The translations under genes and the position numbers were made by a program. The notes below the pieces were generated by a model, which was not told the origin of the DNA, ran no database searches, and saw nothing but the letters and a program-made list of their open reading frames with translations. Below are positions 15,678 through 26,899 of a stretch of DNA of 48,656 nucleotides, piece by piece. This stretch comes from Planktomarina sp. (lineage in GTDB: Bacteria; Pseudomonadota; Alphaproteobacteria; Rhodobacterales; Rhodobacteraceae): the NCBI GenBank assembly GCA_020629235.1, contig JAHDDS010000014.1, positions 1 to 48,656 of the forward strand, written 5' to 3'. How positions within the stretch are numbered: position 1 is the first letter of the stretch; each line of letters begins with the position of its first letter.

Positions 15678-17216
15678 ATGGCGATCGAAGCTGCAGAAAT
15701 TTCTGCCATCCTTAAGGATCAGATTAAGAACTTCGGCAATGAAGCTGATGTGGCCGAAGTGGGCCGGGTGCTGTCCGTGGGCGACGGGATTGCCCGCGTG
15801 TACGGTCTGGACAATGTGCAGGCCGGTGAAATGGTCGAATTCCCCGGCGGCATCCAAGGCATGGCGCTGAACCTGGAAAGCGACAACGTCGGTGTGGTGA
15901 TCTTCGGGTCCGACCGCGATATTAAAGAAGGCGACACCGTCAAGCGCACCAAGGCGATCGTGGATGTGCCCGTGGGTCCTGAATTGCTGGGCCGCGTCGT
16001 GGACGCCCTGGGCAATCCGTTGGACGGCAAAGGCCCCATCAAGGCCAAGAAACGCAGCCAGGCAGAAGTCAAAGCCCCCGGCATTATCCCGCGTAAATCG
16101 GTGCACGAACCCATGGCCACCGGCCTGAAGTCCGTGGACGCCATGATCCCCGTTGGCCGTGGCCAGCGCGAATTGATCATTGGTGACCGCCAAACTGGTA
16201 AAACAGCCATCGCCCTGGACACCATCCTGAACCAGAAGTCGTACAACGAAGCGGCAGGCGACGACGAAAGCAAGAAACTGTACTGCGTGTACGTTGCTGT
16301 GGGCCAGAAGCGGTCCACCGTTGCGCAGTTGGTGAAGAAGCTGGAAGAAACCGGCGCGATTGAATATTCGATCGTGGTGGCCGCCACCGCATCTGACCCA
16401 GCACCGATGCAGTTCTTGGCCCCATACGCCGCAACATCCATGGCGGAATATTTCCGCGACAGTGGCAAGCACGCGCTGATCATCTATGACGATCTGTCCA
16501 AGCAAGCTGTGTCTTATCGCCAGATGTCCCTGCTGCTGCGCCGCCCACCCGGGCGTGAAGCGTACCCAGGGGACGTTTTCTATCTTCACTCTCGCTTGTT
16601 GGAACGGTCTTCGAAACTGAACGAAGACAACGGGTCCGGGTCTTTGACGGCGCTGCCGATCATTGAAACCCAAGGCGGCGACGTGTCGGCCTTTATTCCC
16701 ACCAACGTGATTTCGATCACCGACGGGCAGATCTTCTTGGAAACGGAACTGTTTTACCAAGGCATCCGCCCCGCTGTGAACACCGGTTTGTCGGTGTCGC
16801 GCGTGGGATCGTCGGCGCAAACGAAGGCCATGTCTTCTGTTGCGGGTCCGGTGAAACTGTCCCTGGCGCAGTACCGCGAAATGGCAGCCTTTGCCCAGTT
16901 CGGGTCTGACCTGGACGCCGCCACCCAGCAGTTGCTGAACCGCGGTGCCCGCCTGACCGAGCTGATGAAGCAGCCGCAGTATTCGCCCCTGACCAACGCC
17001 GAAATCGTTTGCGTGATTTACGCAGGTGTGAACGGGTACCTGGACAAGGTGGACGTGAAGGACGTGGGCCGGTTCGAGGCTGGCATGCTGGCGCACCTGC
17101 GCGGCAAGCACAGCGCCCTGCTGGACGACATCACCGAAAATGACCGCAAGGTGAAAGACGATCTGGCTGACGCGATCAAGGCCGCGTTGGATGAGTTCGT
17201 GGCGGATTTCGCGTAA
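15678..17216 (+). CDS. atpA: F1 ATP synthase subunit alpha
   Basis: Non-catalytic nucleotide-binding subunit of F1. The 512 residues are standard. The P-loop is [11 protein letters not shown] (about 169-179). The beta-barrel N-terminus ([27 protein letters not shown]) and the conserved arginine-finger block ([14 protein letters not shown]) are intact. It is second in the F1 operon with no gap to atpH. Confidence 0.98.
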   Translation: MAIEAAEISAILKDQIKNFGNEADVAEVGRVLSVGDGIARVYGLDNVQAGEMVEFPGGIQGMALNLESDNVGVVIFGSDRDIKEGDTVKRTKAIVDVPVGPELLGRVVDALGNPLDGKGPIKAKKRSQAEVKAPGIIPRKSVHEPMATGLKSVDAMIPVGRGQRELIIGDRQTGKTAIALDTILNQKSYNEAAGDDESKKLYCVYVAVGQKRSTVAQLVKKLEETGAIEYSIVVAATASDPAPMQFLAPYAATSMAEYFRDSGKHALIIYDDLSKQAVSYRQMSLLLRRPPGREAYPGDVFYLHSRLLERSSKLNEDNGSGSLTALPIIETQGGDVSAFIPTNVISITDGQIFLETELFYQGIRPAVNTGLSVSRVGSSAQTKAMSSVAGPVKLSLAQYREMAAFAQFGSDLDAATQQLLNRGARLTELMKQPQYSPLTNAEIVCVIYAGVNGYLDKVDVKDVGRFEAGMLAHLRGKHSALLDDITENDRKVKDDLADAIKAALDEFVADFA

Positions 17217-17225
17217 GGATATCCG

Positions 17226-18098
17226 ATGCCCAGCCTGAAGGACCTCAAAAACCGGATCGAAAGCGTCAAGTCGACGCGCAAGATCACCAAGGCCATGCAG
17301 ATGGTGGCCGCCGCAAAACTGCGGCGGGCCCAAGATGCGGCCGAGGCATCGCGCCCATATACAGAACGCTTCAATGCTGTTCTGGGTGGGTTGGCGGCCT
17401 CCGTTGGTAACGCCGAAGGCGCACCCAAACTTCTGTCCGGCACTGGGTCGGACAAGGTACATATGATGGTGGTCATGACCGCCGAACGCGGCCTGTGCGG
17501 CGGCTTCAATTCATCCATCGCGAAACTGGCCAAGGCCCGGGCGCTGGAACTGGAAGCGGCTGGCCACACTGTCAAAATCTTGACCGTGGGCAAAAAGGGG
17601 CGCGAAGCCCTGAAGCGGGACCTGGAAGACAAATTCGTGGGTCACGTGGACCTGTCGGATGTCAAACGCGTTGGATACGACAACGCAGCCGCCATCGGCA
17701 AAGACCTGTTGGCGCGCTTTGATGCGGGCGAATTTGACGTGGCCACGATCTTCTTCAGCCGCTTTCAATCGGTCATCAGCCAAACCCCAACGGCCCAGCA
17801 GGTGATCCCTGCTGCGTTCGAAGAAGGGGAAGGCGCGGAAGACACAGCCTTCGATTACGAACCCAGCGAACAGGCCATCTTGGCCGATCTGTTGCCCCGG
17901 GGCGTATCGACACAAATCTTTGCTGCATTGCTCGAAAACGGCGCAAGCGAACAGGGTGCCCGGATGTCCGCCATGGACAACGCCACCCGCAACGCAGGCG
18001 AGATGATCGACAAACTGACGATCCAATTCAACCGGTCCCGTCAGGCGGTTATCACCAACGAGCTTATCGAAATCATCTCGGGCGCTGAGGCGCTTTGA
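17226..18098 (+). CDS. atpG: F1 ATP synthase subunit gamma
   Basis: Rotor shaft of F1. 290 residues with the usual terminal helices: [20 protein letters not shown] at the N-terminus and [31 protein letters not shown] at the C-terminus. The central [12 protein letters not shown] block is typical. AAGGAT precedes the start, nine bases after the atpA stop. Confidence 0.98.
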   Translation: MPSLKDLKNRIESVKSTRKITKAMQMVAAAKLRRAQDAAEASRPYTERFNAVLGGLAASVGNAEGAPKLLSGTGSDKVHMMVVMTAERGLCGGFNSSIAKLAKARALELEAAGHTVKILTVGKKGREALKRDLEDKFVGHVDLSDVKRVGYDNAAAIGKDLLARFDAGEFDVATIFFSRFQSVISQTPTAQQVIPAAFEEGEGAEDTAFDYEPSEQAILADLLPRGVSTQIFAALLENGASEQGARMSAMDNATRNAGEMIDKLTIQFNRSRQAVITNELIEIISGAEAL

Positions 18099-18104
18099 AC
18101 TTAG

Positions 18105-19541
<1,437 letters not shown>

Positions 19542-19604
19542 TCCAGTCTGTCACTGCCCTGGGCGTTGCTTGGGGCAGGGGCTTCTCATCTAAAGGAGAA
19601 TGAT

Positions 19605-20012
19605 ATGGCAGACATGATGCAATTTGACCTCGTCAGCCCCGAGCGCAGCCTGGCGTCGTTCGAAGTGACCGAGGTGCAAATCCCTGGCGCGGAAGGCGAT
19701 CTGACCGCCATGCCCAGCCACACGCCCACGCTGACCACGCTGCGTCCTGGCATGTTGTCGGCCATCAGCACCGACGGGTCCCACGACTTCTTGGTTACGG
19801 GCGGGTTTGCGGAAATCACCGCCGCTGGTGTCACGATTCTGGCGGAACAGGCAGTTGCCAAATCCGACGTGACCCAAGACGACATGGATGACATGTTGGC
19901 CGCCAGCAAAGCAGCCGTGGATGCGGCCCCCGAAGACGCGGTGGATGCCGCCAACAAGACCCATGCAGATGTGGTGGCCCTGGCTGGCACATTGGGTCTG
20001 TCCGGCAGCTGA
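19605..20012 (+). CDS. atpC: F1 ATP synthase subunit epsilon
   Basis: Central-stalk subunit and regulator of ATP hydrolysis. 135 residues: beta-sandwich N-terminal domain (FDLVSPERSLASFEVTEVQIPGAEGDLTAMPSHTPTLTTLRPG) and an alanine-rich helical C-terminus. AAAGGAGAA precedes the ATG by four bases. It is the last gene of the operon; F0 genes are absent, as usual in alphaproteobacteria where they form a separate operon. Confidence 0.96.
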   Translation: MADMMQFDLVSPERSLASFEVTEVQIPGAEGDLTAMPSHTPTLTTLRPGMLSAISTDGSHDFLVTGGFAEITAAGVTILAEQAVAKSDVTQDDMDDMLAASKAAVDAAPEDAVDAANKTHADVVALAGTLGLSGS

Positions 20013-20040
20013 ACTGATCTTACGTAAGCATTGATGCAAA

Positions 20041-20076
20041 AGGCCCCGTAATATTGCGGGGCCTTTTCTTTTTTTG
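20041..20076 (+). terminator. Rho-independent terminator of the atpHAGDC operon
   Basis: AGGCCCCG (20041-20048) pairs with CGGGGCCT (20057-20064) around an eight-base AT loop, followed by TTTTCTTTTTTT. It closes the F1 operon 28 bases after the atpC stop and separates it from the lectin gene. Confidence 0.93.
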
Positions 20077-20112
20077 CTTCCATTTATGCCGCGGGCCCTT
20101 CTAATGGGCGCC

Positions 20113-20463
20113 ATGCGACGGATGCAAAATCAATACTTGGGCGTCGACCAGGGGGACGTGGTCCTGTTCTCGGACTTCGATGCCAACGGTCCGATGTGGG
20201 CAGACGATGGCCCACGCGAAGTGCGCCACCCTGTTACGTTCAGCGAACAGTATAAAACGGTGCCGGTGGTGTCCGTGTCGTTGTCGATGTGGGACATCAA
20301 CAGCAAGGAAAATGCCCGGGGGGATCTGTCTGCTGAAGATGTGACCGAAGCGGGTTTCACGCTGGTGTTTAAGACCTGGGGTGACACGCGCGTGGCCCGA
20401 CTGCGCGCGGCGTGGACGTCCATCGGGGAAATGTCTTACGCCGACGATTGGGACATCGAATAA
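20113..20463 (+). CDS. H-type lectin domain protein
   Basis: 116 residues forming one H-type (discoidin-I C-terminal type) lectin domain. Hallmarks are a central REVRHPVTFSEQYKTVPVVSVSLSMWDI strand pair and the closing FTLVFKTWGDTRVARLRAAWTSIGE. In characterised family members this fold binds N-acetylgalactosamine; the bacterial role is unknown. No signal peptide is seen, so it is probably cytoplasmic. Several in-frame ATGs exist (20086, 20104, 20113, 20122), none with a strong ribosome-binding site; I chose MRRMQNQYLGVDQG. Its stop abuts the prs stop. Confidence 0.78.
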   Translation: MRRMQNQYLGVDQGDVVLFSDFDANGPMWADDGPREVRHPVTFSEQYKTVPVVSVSLSMWDINSKENARGDLSAEDVTEAGFTLVFKTWGDTRVARLRAAWTSIGEMSYADDWDIE

Positions 20464-21477
20464 TCAGGTCTCATAGATACCGTCATAGATTGTTTTCAAC
20501 GTGTCCGTGTCAAACAGCGACGACACCGACGTGCCCGACCAAATGTTCAAAATCGCCTGGGAAAACAGCGGTGCTGTGGGCACAACGCGGATGTTCTTAC
20601 AGTTCTTGACCGCATCCACCGGTTCGATGGAATCCGTGATCACCAGGCTTTTCATCACCGATGTGCTGATCCGGTCCACCGCGGGCCCAGACAGCACCCC
20701 GTGGGTGATATAGGAATGCACTTCCACAGCACCTGCATCCATCAGCACTTCGGCGGCTTTGCACAGGGTGCCGGCAGTGTCGCAAATGTCGTCCACGATC
20801 AGGCAGGTTTTGCCCGACACGTCACCGATCACCGTCATTTCCGCCACTTCGCCTGGGGTGTTGCGGCGTTTGTCCACGATGGCCAAACCGCAGCCGATGC
20901 GTTGGGCCAATTCGCGGGCCCGGGCCACACCGCCCACATCTGGTGACACAACGGTCACTTGGGACAGGTCGTCAAAATGGTGTTCGATGTCCAATGCAAA
21001 AATCGGGCTGGCATAGAGGTTGTCGACAGGGATGTCGAAAAATCCTTGGATCTGTGCCGCGTGCAAGTCCATGGTCAGCACCCGTTCGATACCCGCTTGG
21101 CTGATCATATTGGCCACCATCTTGGCGGAAATCGGCGTGCGGGCCTTGGTGCGCCGGTCCTGGCGGGCATAGCCGAAATACGGGATCACCGCCGTCACCC
21201 GCTTGGCGGACGACCGTTTCAATGCATCGGCGATGATCAGCAGTTCCATCAGGTTGTCGTTGGCGGGCCGGGACGTTGGCTGGACGATGAACATGTCTTC
21301 GCCGCGCACGTTTTCGAACACTTCCACAAAGACTTCGCCGTCATTGAACCGTTCCACCCGCGCGTCCACCGGCTTGATCTTGCGGCCCCGCGCCATGGAC
21401 ATGCGGCGCGCAATCCCCGTGGCCAACGACAGGTTTGCATTGCCAGAAATCAGCTTTGGTTCGTCCATGGATGGCAT
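20464..21477 (-). CDS. prs: Ribose-phosphate pyrophosphokinase
   Basis: Makes PRPP from ribose 5-phosphate and ATP for purine, pyrimidine, histidine and tryptophan synthesis. 337 residues. The catalytic flexible loop ([15 protein letters not shown]), the PRPP-binding loop ([17 protein letters not shown]), the ATP-site FNDGE and the [10 protein letters not shown] block are all present. GGGGAC stands nine bases upstream of the first ATG. An ATG three codons later is an alternative start. Confidence 0.97.
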   Translation of the reverse strand: MPSMDEPKLISGNANLSLATGIARRMSMARGRKIKPVDARVERFNDGEVFVEVFENVRGEDMFIVQPTSRPANDNLMELLIIADALKRSSAKRVTAVIPYFGYARQDRRTKARTPISAKMVANMISQAGIERVLTMDLHAAQIQGFFDIPVDNLYASPIFALDIEHHFDDLSQVTVVSPDVGGVARARELAQRIGCGLAIVDKRRNTPGEVAEMTVIGDVSGKTCLIVDDICDTAGTLCKAAEVLMDAGAVEVHSYITHGVLSGPAVDRISTSVMKSLVITDSIEPVDAVKNCKNIRVVPTAPLFSQAILNIWSGTSVSSLFDTDTLKTIYDGIYET

Positions 21478-21587
21478 CTGAAATTGTCCCCGGTCTTCAT
21501 CGCGAAAGTGAGTCGCGCTTCATTGACTCCCCTTACCATGGGGCTACGGTCCGTCCCACTGCCCTGACACAGAAAAGGCCGCATGAT

Positions 21588-22187
21588 ATGCCCAAGTTGA
21601 AGTATTATTTCGCCACCATCAGCCCCTATACCTATTTGGCAGGGGAACGCTTGCGTCCCGTGGTGGAAAAACATGGGCTGCAGGTTGATTTTCGGCCCGT
21701 CGATCTGATGGCGGTGTTTGCCGCGACAGGCGGGGTGCCCCCGGGCCAACGCCACGCCAGCCGGCAGGAATGGCGTTTGCAGGAATTGACCCGCACCGCC
21801 AAAAAGCTGGATATGCCCTTCAATCTGAAACCCGCGTTCTGGCCCACCAATATGGCGCCGTCGTCCTATGCGTTCATTTCTGCCAAAAACCACGGCGATG
21901 GGGACCTGCTGGGCCTGTCCTTTGCCTTCACCCGGGCCTGTTGGGCGGAAGACAAAGACATCAGCCAACCCGATGTGATTGCACAATGCATGACCGCCGC
22001 AGGCTTTGATCCCGCCCTGGCCGACAAAGACATGGCTGGGTCGGCAGAAGAATACGCCCGCAACGCAGAAGAAGCGGTGACCGACGGTGTCTTTGGCGCG
22101 CCGTTTTACATCACCGAAGACGATCAACGGTTCTGGGGCCAAGACCGGATCGACGATCTGGACGCGGTTTTGTCCGGCACGTTGTAA
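21588..22187 (+). CDS. 2-hydroxychromene-2-carboxylate isomerase-like (DsbA fold) protein
   Basis: 199 residues of the GST-kappa/HCCA-isomerase type. It starts with YYFATISPYTYLAGERL, where a Ser or Cys near the first helix binds glutathione. It ends with GVFGAPFYITEDDQRFWGQDRIDDLDAVL, the classical cis-Pro and C-terminal block. No CxxC is present, so it is not a disulfide oxidoreductase. The physiological substrate is unknown; many non-degrading bacteria carry this family. AAAAGG precedes the ATG. It is divergent from prs and adjoins the next gene without a gap. Confidence 0.85.
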   Translation: MPKLKYYFATISPYTYLAGERLRPVVEKHGLQVDFRPVDLMAVFAATGGVPPGQRHASRQEWRLQELTRTAKKLDMPFNLKPAFWPTNMAPSSYAFISAKNHGDGDLLGLSFAFTRACWAEDKDISQPDVIAQCMTAAGFDPALADKDMAGSAEEYARNAEEAVTDGVFGAPFYITEDDQRFWGQDRIDDLDAVLSGTL

Positions 22188-22976
22188 GTGTCCAACGCCA
22201 CATCGCCCGGCACCGGGCTGCATCATACCGCACGCGGCACCGGGCCGCGCACCATTTTCACCCACTGCGCCTTGGCCCACGGCGGCGTGTGGCTGCCGGT
22301 GCTGCGGCATCTGCAGGTCGAAGCGGTCTGTTTGGATTTACCAGATCACGGCCAAAGCCCGCCCACACCGGACGGCGTTGATCCGCAGCGCATGACGGCA
22401 GACGCCATTGCGGATTTGGCAGGCGGGCCGGTTCACCTGGTGGGGCATTCGTTCGGCGGCACGGCCACGCTTCTGGCCGCGCTGGACTTGGGCGCACTGG
22501 TGCAATCCGTCACCCTGATCGAACCCGTGCAATTCAGCGCCGCTGCTGGCACGCCAGCCCACCGCCAGTACACCCAAGACTTCGCCCCCTTCGTGGCGGC
22601 CTGGGGCCAAGGCGACGCGGCCACAGCGGCCCGGTGTTTTGTAGATATATGGGGCGGGCCAGGGGGATGGGCCGCCATGACGGCGGATCAACAGGCGGCC
22701 ATGGCCCAGCAAATCCGCGTGATCCCGGGGCAAAACGCCGCCCTGAATGACGACGTCAATGGCATACTGCGGCCAGGGCGCTTGGAAGGGTTGGCCGCAC
22801 CTGTGACCCTGATCGAAGGGGCGCAAAGCCCTGCCGTCATCAGTACGATTCATGATGCTTTGGCCGACCGTCTGGCCCGTGTGACACGCCACAGGATCGA
22901 CGGCGCGGGGCACATGTGCCCCTTGACCCACGCGGCCCAAGTGGCGGCGGTGATGCCCGCGGCGTTGCGGGCCTAA
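22188..22976 (+). CDS. Alpha/beta hydrolase
   Basis: 262 residues with the alpha/beta-hydrolase core. HGGVWLPVL forms the oxyanion region, GHSFGG (near 85-90) holds the nucleophile Ser, and GAGHMCPLTH holds the catalytic His. Substrate unknown. The start is GTG immediately after the stop of the isomerase gene, with no convincing separate ribosome-binding site, so translation is probably coupled. The stop shares CTAA with the convergent ltaE gene. Confidence 0.85.
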   Translation: MSNATSPGTGLHHTARGTGPRTIFTHCALAHGGVWLPVLRHLQVEAVCLDLPDHGQSPPTPDGVDPQRMTADAIADLAGGPVHLVGHSFGGTATLLAALDLGALVQSVTLIEPVQFSAAAGTPAHRQYTQDFAPFVAAWGQGDAATAARCFVDIWGGPGGWAAMTADQQAAMAQQIRVIPGQNAALNDDVNGILRPGRLEGLAAPVTLIEGAQSPAVISTIHDALADRLARVTRHRIDGAGHMCPLTHAAQVAAVMPAALRA

Positions 22977-24025
22977 GCCCCGCGCAAAATGTCCAAGAAC
23001 TGATCCACGGACGCCTCTGACGCCGACCAATCGGTCACAAGGCGCGCGGGCAGCATCTCGTCCGGGTCGCCCACCATCGGATCGCCGCGCATCACGTAAT
23101 AGGATGCCCCGGCCGCCAATGCCTTGGCATGGCGCGCGCGGGACCAGTGGGCAAAGATGATGTTCGCCGCAGGTTCGAAATCCAGGTTCACCCCGTCAAT
23201 CTGCTTCAACCCCCGCGCCAGTTGCGCGGTGCGGGCATTGGCGGCAGCGGCCATATCCAGCCACAAGTCCCCCGCCAGATACCCCTGCATCTGGGCTGCC
23301 AAAAAGCGGTGCTTGGAAAACAGATGCGCGCCGCGTTTGCGCCGCAACTCAAACTCCCACGCGGGCTTGGGGTCAAAGAAGATCGCGGCTTCCACCGCCA
23401 TCAGCCCGTTTTTGGTGCCCCCGAACGTCACGGCATCCACGCCTGCTTTCCAGGTCATTTCTGCCGCCGTGCACCCCAGCGTTGCCACGGCATTGGCAAA
23501 CCGCGCGCCGTCCATGTGCACCGCCAATCCGTGGGCGTGGGCCACGTCGCACAGCGCTTTGATTTCGGCCACGGTATAAACCGTGCCTTTTTCCGTGGCC
23601 TGGGTCAGGCTGACGGGACCGCGCTGTGGGCCATGCACGCCGCGGGTTTCTTCGTTGCGAATGGCCGCATCCAGGGCGTCCGGCGTCATCTTGGCATCGG
23701 GGCCATCCACCAAAATCAGCTTCGCCCCGCCGCTGAAAAATTCAGGGGCGTTGCATTCGTCTTCCTGAATGTGGGCCTGGGGGTGGCAGAACACGGCGGA
23801 CCAGGGATCGGCCAGGGTGGCCAGGATCAAGGAATTGGCCGCCGTGCCCAGGCTGACCAGAAACACCGCCGCATCGGGGGCTTCGAATGTGGCGCGAATA
23901 TCGGCCACGGCAGCCGCCGTATGATCGTCCGCGCCATAAGGCATGGCATAGCCTTCGTTGGCTTCCGCCAGGGCGGCCATGATCTTGGGGTGCACTGGCC
24001 CTGTGTTGTCGGATGCAAAATTCAT
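22973..24025 (-). CDS. ltaE: Low-specificity L-threonine aldolase
   Basis: PLP enzyme of fold type I that cleaves L-threonine or L-allo-threonine into glycine and acetaldehyde. 350 residues. It begins FASDNTGPVHPKI, has the HMDGARFANA block, and the PLP lysine Lys205 in VTFGGTKNG. It heads a downstream position in the ribF-ycgN-like-ltaE unit: its start overlaps the preceding stop by four bases. Confidence 0.92.
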   Translation of the reverse strand: MNFASDNTGPVHPKIMAALAEANEGYAMPYGADDHTAAAVADIRATFEAPDAAVFLVSLGTAANSLILATLADPWSAVFCHPQAHIQEDECNAPEFFSGGAKLILVDGPDAKMTPDALDAAIRNEETRGVHGPQRGPVSLTQATEKGTVYTVAEIKALCDVAHAHGLAVHMDGARFANAVATLGCTAAEMTWKAGVDAVTFGGTKNGLMAVEAAIFFDPKPAWEFELRRKRGAHLFSKHRFLAAQMQGYLAGDLWLDMAAAANARTAQLARGLKQIDGVNLDFEPAANIIFAHWSRARHAKALAAGASYYVMRGDPMVGDPDEMLPARLVTDWSASEASVDQFLDILRGA

Positions 24026-24492
24026 GACGCGTCCCCTATGATGTGGTCTTCCCAGTCTTCTTCGTCCACCTCGAACTCTGGGATGGTCCAGCCTTGGACC
24101 GAAATCCCTGCGTCGTGCACCGTCTGGGGGGTGCCGGTGATCAGCGGGTGCCAGTCGGGCAACCCGTCCCCTTCGTGCAATCGCTTATAGGCACAGGTCC
24201 CCGGCAACCAATAGACATGCAGCGGCAGAGTTTTCGGGGTCATGCGGATGCATTCGGGCACGAACTGGTGGCGAATGTCGTACTGCCCGCACCGGCAGGT
24301 GTCCCCGTCCAACAGCCGACAGGCCACGCGGGTCAGCGCCACTTGCCCGGTGTCTGGGTCTTCCAATTTGTTCAAACAGCACCGCCCGCAGCCGTCACAC
24401 AACGCTTCCCATTCGGCGTCGGACATTTGGTCCATTGGCACCCGCTGCCAGAAATTTTTGCGCAGGCCCTTGCGGTTGATCACGTCGGTCAT
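24022..24492 (-). CDS. YcgN-family cysteine cluster protein (UPF0260)
   Basis: 156 residues. The conserved cluster CDGCGRCCLNKLED lies near 33-46, followed by a DTCRCGQYDIRHQFVPECI block, as in YcgN/UPF0260 proteins with a Cx8CxxCC-type zinc or iron site. Molecular function is unknown. Start and stop each overlap a neighbour by four bases (ATGA at both joints), tying it to ribF and ltaE. Confidence 0.9.
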   Translation of the reverse strand: MTDVINRKGLRKNFWQRVPMDQMSDAEWEALCDGCGRCCLNKLEDPDTGQVALTRVACRLLDGDTCRCGQYDIRHQFVPECIRMTPKTLPLHVYWLPGTCAYKRLHEGDGLPDWHPLITGTPQTVHDAGISVQGWTIPEFEVDEEDWEDHIIGDAS

Positions 24493-25430
24493 AGTGCCGC
24501 CAGGATGTCGCGCGCGCGGGCGCAGTCGCGGTCCATCTGCTGGATCAACGCGTCCAGGCTGTCGAAGGTCTGTTCCCCGCGCAGAAAATCCACCAGGCCC
24601 ACCGACAGGGTCTGGTCATAAAGATCGCCTTGAAAGTCAAAGATAAATGTCTCGCAGTTGGGCACATTGTCCCCAAACATGGGCCGCACACCGATGGACG
24701 CTGCCCCATGGTATGTGCCTGCATCTGGCCCGGTCAGGACGTCCACCACCACGGCATAGACCCCAAAGGCAGGCGGGTGCAGTCCCGCGATGGACATATT
24801 CGCGGTGGGAAAGCCCAATTCGCGGCCGCGCTTTTCGCCGTGCATCACCGGGCCTTCGATGCGGTGCCAGTGCCCCAACATGGCGGCGGCGCGGCGCGGG
24901 TCGCCTTGGGCCAGGGCGGTGCGGATATTGGTGGAACTGATGACGGCATCCCCGTGCTGGGACAAGGTGGCGACTTGAACGCCAAATCCCAGATCAGCGC
25001 CCATGGTTTGCAGGGTATCAACATTGCCCGCGCGGCTTTTGCCGAATTTGAAATCCGCCCCCACGGTCACCAACGACGCGCCCACGGCGTCGCACAGAAT
25101 GTCTTTGCAGAAGGCTTCGGGCGACAGCGCCGCAAGGTCCGCATCAAAGGGCACCTCGGCCAGCAAATCCAAACCAAGCTTTTCCAACCGATTGGCCCGC
25201 GCGTCGGCATCCAGCAGCCGGAAGGGCGCTTGGGTTTGGCCGGTCATCTGGGCAAAGTATTCGCGGGGGTGGGGTTCAAACGTCAGCACCCCCACCGGCG
25301 CCCCATTTGCGGCGGCGCGGGTCTGGTCCAGTACGGCTTGGTGCCCCAGGTGCACGCCGTCGAAATTGCCGATGGCCAGGGCCGCGCCCCGGGCATGGTC
25401 TGGGATGGGAAGTGTGGTGAACCGCTGCAT
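24489..25430 (-). CDS. ribF: Bifunctional riboflavin kinase / FAD synthetase
   Basis: Makes FMN and FAD from riboflavin. 313 residues: N-terminal adenylyltransferase domain with ALAIGNFDGVHLGHQAVL and ISSTNIRTALAQGD, then a riboflavin kinase domain with RELGFPTANM and YHGAASIGVRPMFGD. The start is taken at MQRFTTLPIP. An earlier in-frame codon would add a basic stretch without homology. No strong ribosome-binding site is seen. Confidence 0.95.
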   Translation of the reverse strand: MQRFTTLPIPDHARGAALAIGNFDGVHLGHQAVLDQTRAAANGAPVGVLTFEPHPREYFAQMTGQTQAPFRLLDADARANRLEKLGLDLLAEVPFDADLAALSPEAFCKDILCDAVGASLVTVGADFKFGKSRAGNVDTLQTMGADLGFGVQVATLSQHGDAVISSTNIRTALAQGDPRRAAAMLGHWHRIEGPVMHGEKRGRELGFPTANMSIAGLHPPAFGVYAVVVDVLTGPDAGTYHGAASIGVRPMFGDNVPNCETFIFDFQGDLYDQTLSVGLVDFLRGEQTFDSLDALIQQMDRDCARARDILAAL

Positions 25431-25493
25431 GGCCCGTGACCTATCCCGCCCGGACGGACGGGGCAAGCGGGCCCGGGCCAAGCGGATGCTGCG

Positions 25494-25937
25494 TCAGTCG
25501 AACTTGCGCGACGGGGCCAGGACGGTGGCTTCGCCGATCAGCACTTTCTTGCTGCCCACCAAGCAGCGCGTGTCCAGTTTGACCCGGCGCTTAGAGAAGT
25601 CGATGTCCATCACTTCCACTTCCGCGGTCACTTGATCGCCGGGGCGCACGGGGGCCAGAAATTTCAGGTTCTGCCCCAGATACACCGTCCCGTGTCCGGG
25701 CAGCTGTTCGCCGATCACGGCAGAAATCAGCCCCGCCGTCAGCATGCCGTGGGCAATGCGGCCTTCAAAGATCGTGTCTTGGGCATAGTCTTCGTCCAGG
25801 TGCACCGGGTTGTGGTCGGTGGACACTTGGGCAAACATTTCGATGTCTTCGTCGGTCACCACCTTGCGCAGGTGCCGCACCATGCCGATTTCCAGGTCTT
25901 CGATACAGATCGTCCCACGGGGCATATTGTCCAGCAT
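25494..25937 (-). CDS. MaoC-family (R)-specific enoyl-CoA hydratase
   Basis: 147-residue single hot-dog domain. The hydratase motif STDHNPVHLDEDYAQDTIFEGRIAHGML carries the catalytic Asp and His. It probably hydrates trans-2-enoyl-CoA to (R)-3-hydroxyacyl-CoA (PhaJ-like), but the true substrate is not shown by the sequence. The ATG at MLDNMPRGT follows AGAGG by about eight bases; a TTG six codons upstream is less likely. It lies 63 bases upstream of ribF on the same strand. Confidence 0.88.
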   Translation of the reverse strand: MLDNMPRGTICIEDLEIGMVRHLRKVVTDEDIEMFAQVSTDHNPVHLDEDYAQDTIFEGRIAHGMLTAGLISAVIGEQLPGHGTVYLGQNLKFLAPVRPGDQVTAEVEVMDIDFSKRRVKLDTRCLVGSKKVLIGEATVLAPSRKFD

Positions 25938-26022
25938 TTCAAAACCTCTACGCAATGAAAGTCACTCTGACGGGGTCAGGTTGAAATTTAATTACTTTGC
26001 AGATGCAGAAATGCAAGGAAAA

Positions 26023-26895
26023 TCAGCGCAAATACCCGATGGCATAGGTGGGGGTCAGCATTTCTTTGCCCAAGAAGGCGGTCAAAGCGTCTGGGTCGGG
26101 CTGACGATCGGTCTTGGTTTCGTCGCGCGCCAGGCCGCCGGTGATGTAAAGCGAATCGAGGTCTTCGCCCACAGCGCCGCGAATATCGGTGATGATCCCG
26201 TCGCCGACGCACAAAATCCGGTTGTCCGGCGTGGGGCGTCCCATGGCCGCCAAACGTTGCCGCGCCAAGTCGTAGATCGGCGGATGGGGCTTGCCAAAGT
26301 ACAGGCTTTCGCCGCCCATTTCGGTGTAAAGCTTGGCCAAAGCCCCCGCACACCATTCGCGGCTTTCGCCCCGATCCACCACGATGTCTGGGTTCGCGCA
26401 CAGCAGTTTCAAGCCGTGCGTTTTGGCATAGAGGAACTGCGCGCGCATTTCTTCTGGGTCCGCTTTGGGATCAAACGGTCCGCAGCACACGATGCCGTCC
26501 GCATCTTCCAAGGCCACTTGCTGAATGTCCACCGGGTCGTCGACGATGGACAAGGGATCAAAGAACCCAGCGTCATGGTCTTGGCCGATAAAATATACCT
26601 TTTCCCCCACCACGCCGCGGAACATGGCCGACCGGGCACTGTCGCCTGACGTGGCGATCACATCGTAACTGTCGTCCGGCAGGCCCATGCGGTCCAACTG
26701 CTTGGCCACCAAATGGCGCGACCGGGGGGCGTTGGTCAGCAACAAAACCGTCCCGCCCGATGCTTTGAACGCCTGCATGGCCGCCACGGCTTCGGGGAAG
26801 GGTTCCAGGCCGTTGTGCACACAGCCCCACAAATCCAAGAACAGCGCATCATAGTTTGCGGCGATGTCGTCGATGCTTTCGATGATGCGCGTCAT
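26023..26895 (-). CDS. TIGR01459-family HAD hydrolase
   Basis: 290 residues of the HAD class IIA (NagD-like) group. Motif I is FLDLWGCVHNG; the second Asp of the usual DxD is Trp, which fits the TIGR01459 family as I know it but makes phosphatase activity uncertain. Motif II is LLLTNAPRS; the C-terminal GKPHPPIYDLA and CVGDGIITDIRGA complete the fold. Substrate unknown. The start lies four bases after the ppaC stop, so it is second in a ppaC operon. Confidence 0.9.
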   Translation of the reverse strand: MTRIIESIDDIAANYDALFLDLWGCVHNGLEPFPEAVAAMQAFKASGGTVLLLTNAPRSRHLVAKQLDRMGLPDDSYDVIATSGDSARSAMFRGVVGEKVYFIGQDHDAGFFDPLSIVDDPVDIQQVALEDADGIVCCGPFDPKADPEEMRAQFLYAKTHGLKLLCANPDIVVDRGESREWCAGALAKLYTEMGGESLYFGKPHPPIYDLARQRLAAMGRPTPDNRILCVGDGIITDIRGAVGEDLDSLYITGGLARDETKTDRQPDPDALTAFLGKEMLTPTYAIGYLR

Positions 26896-26899
26896 GGGA

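Noticed and set aside
15120-17462. Open minus-strand frame of about 780 codons opposite atpH-atpA
   Set aside because: His/Val/Gln-rich shadow of highly conserved ATP synthase genes; no homology and no expression signals.
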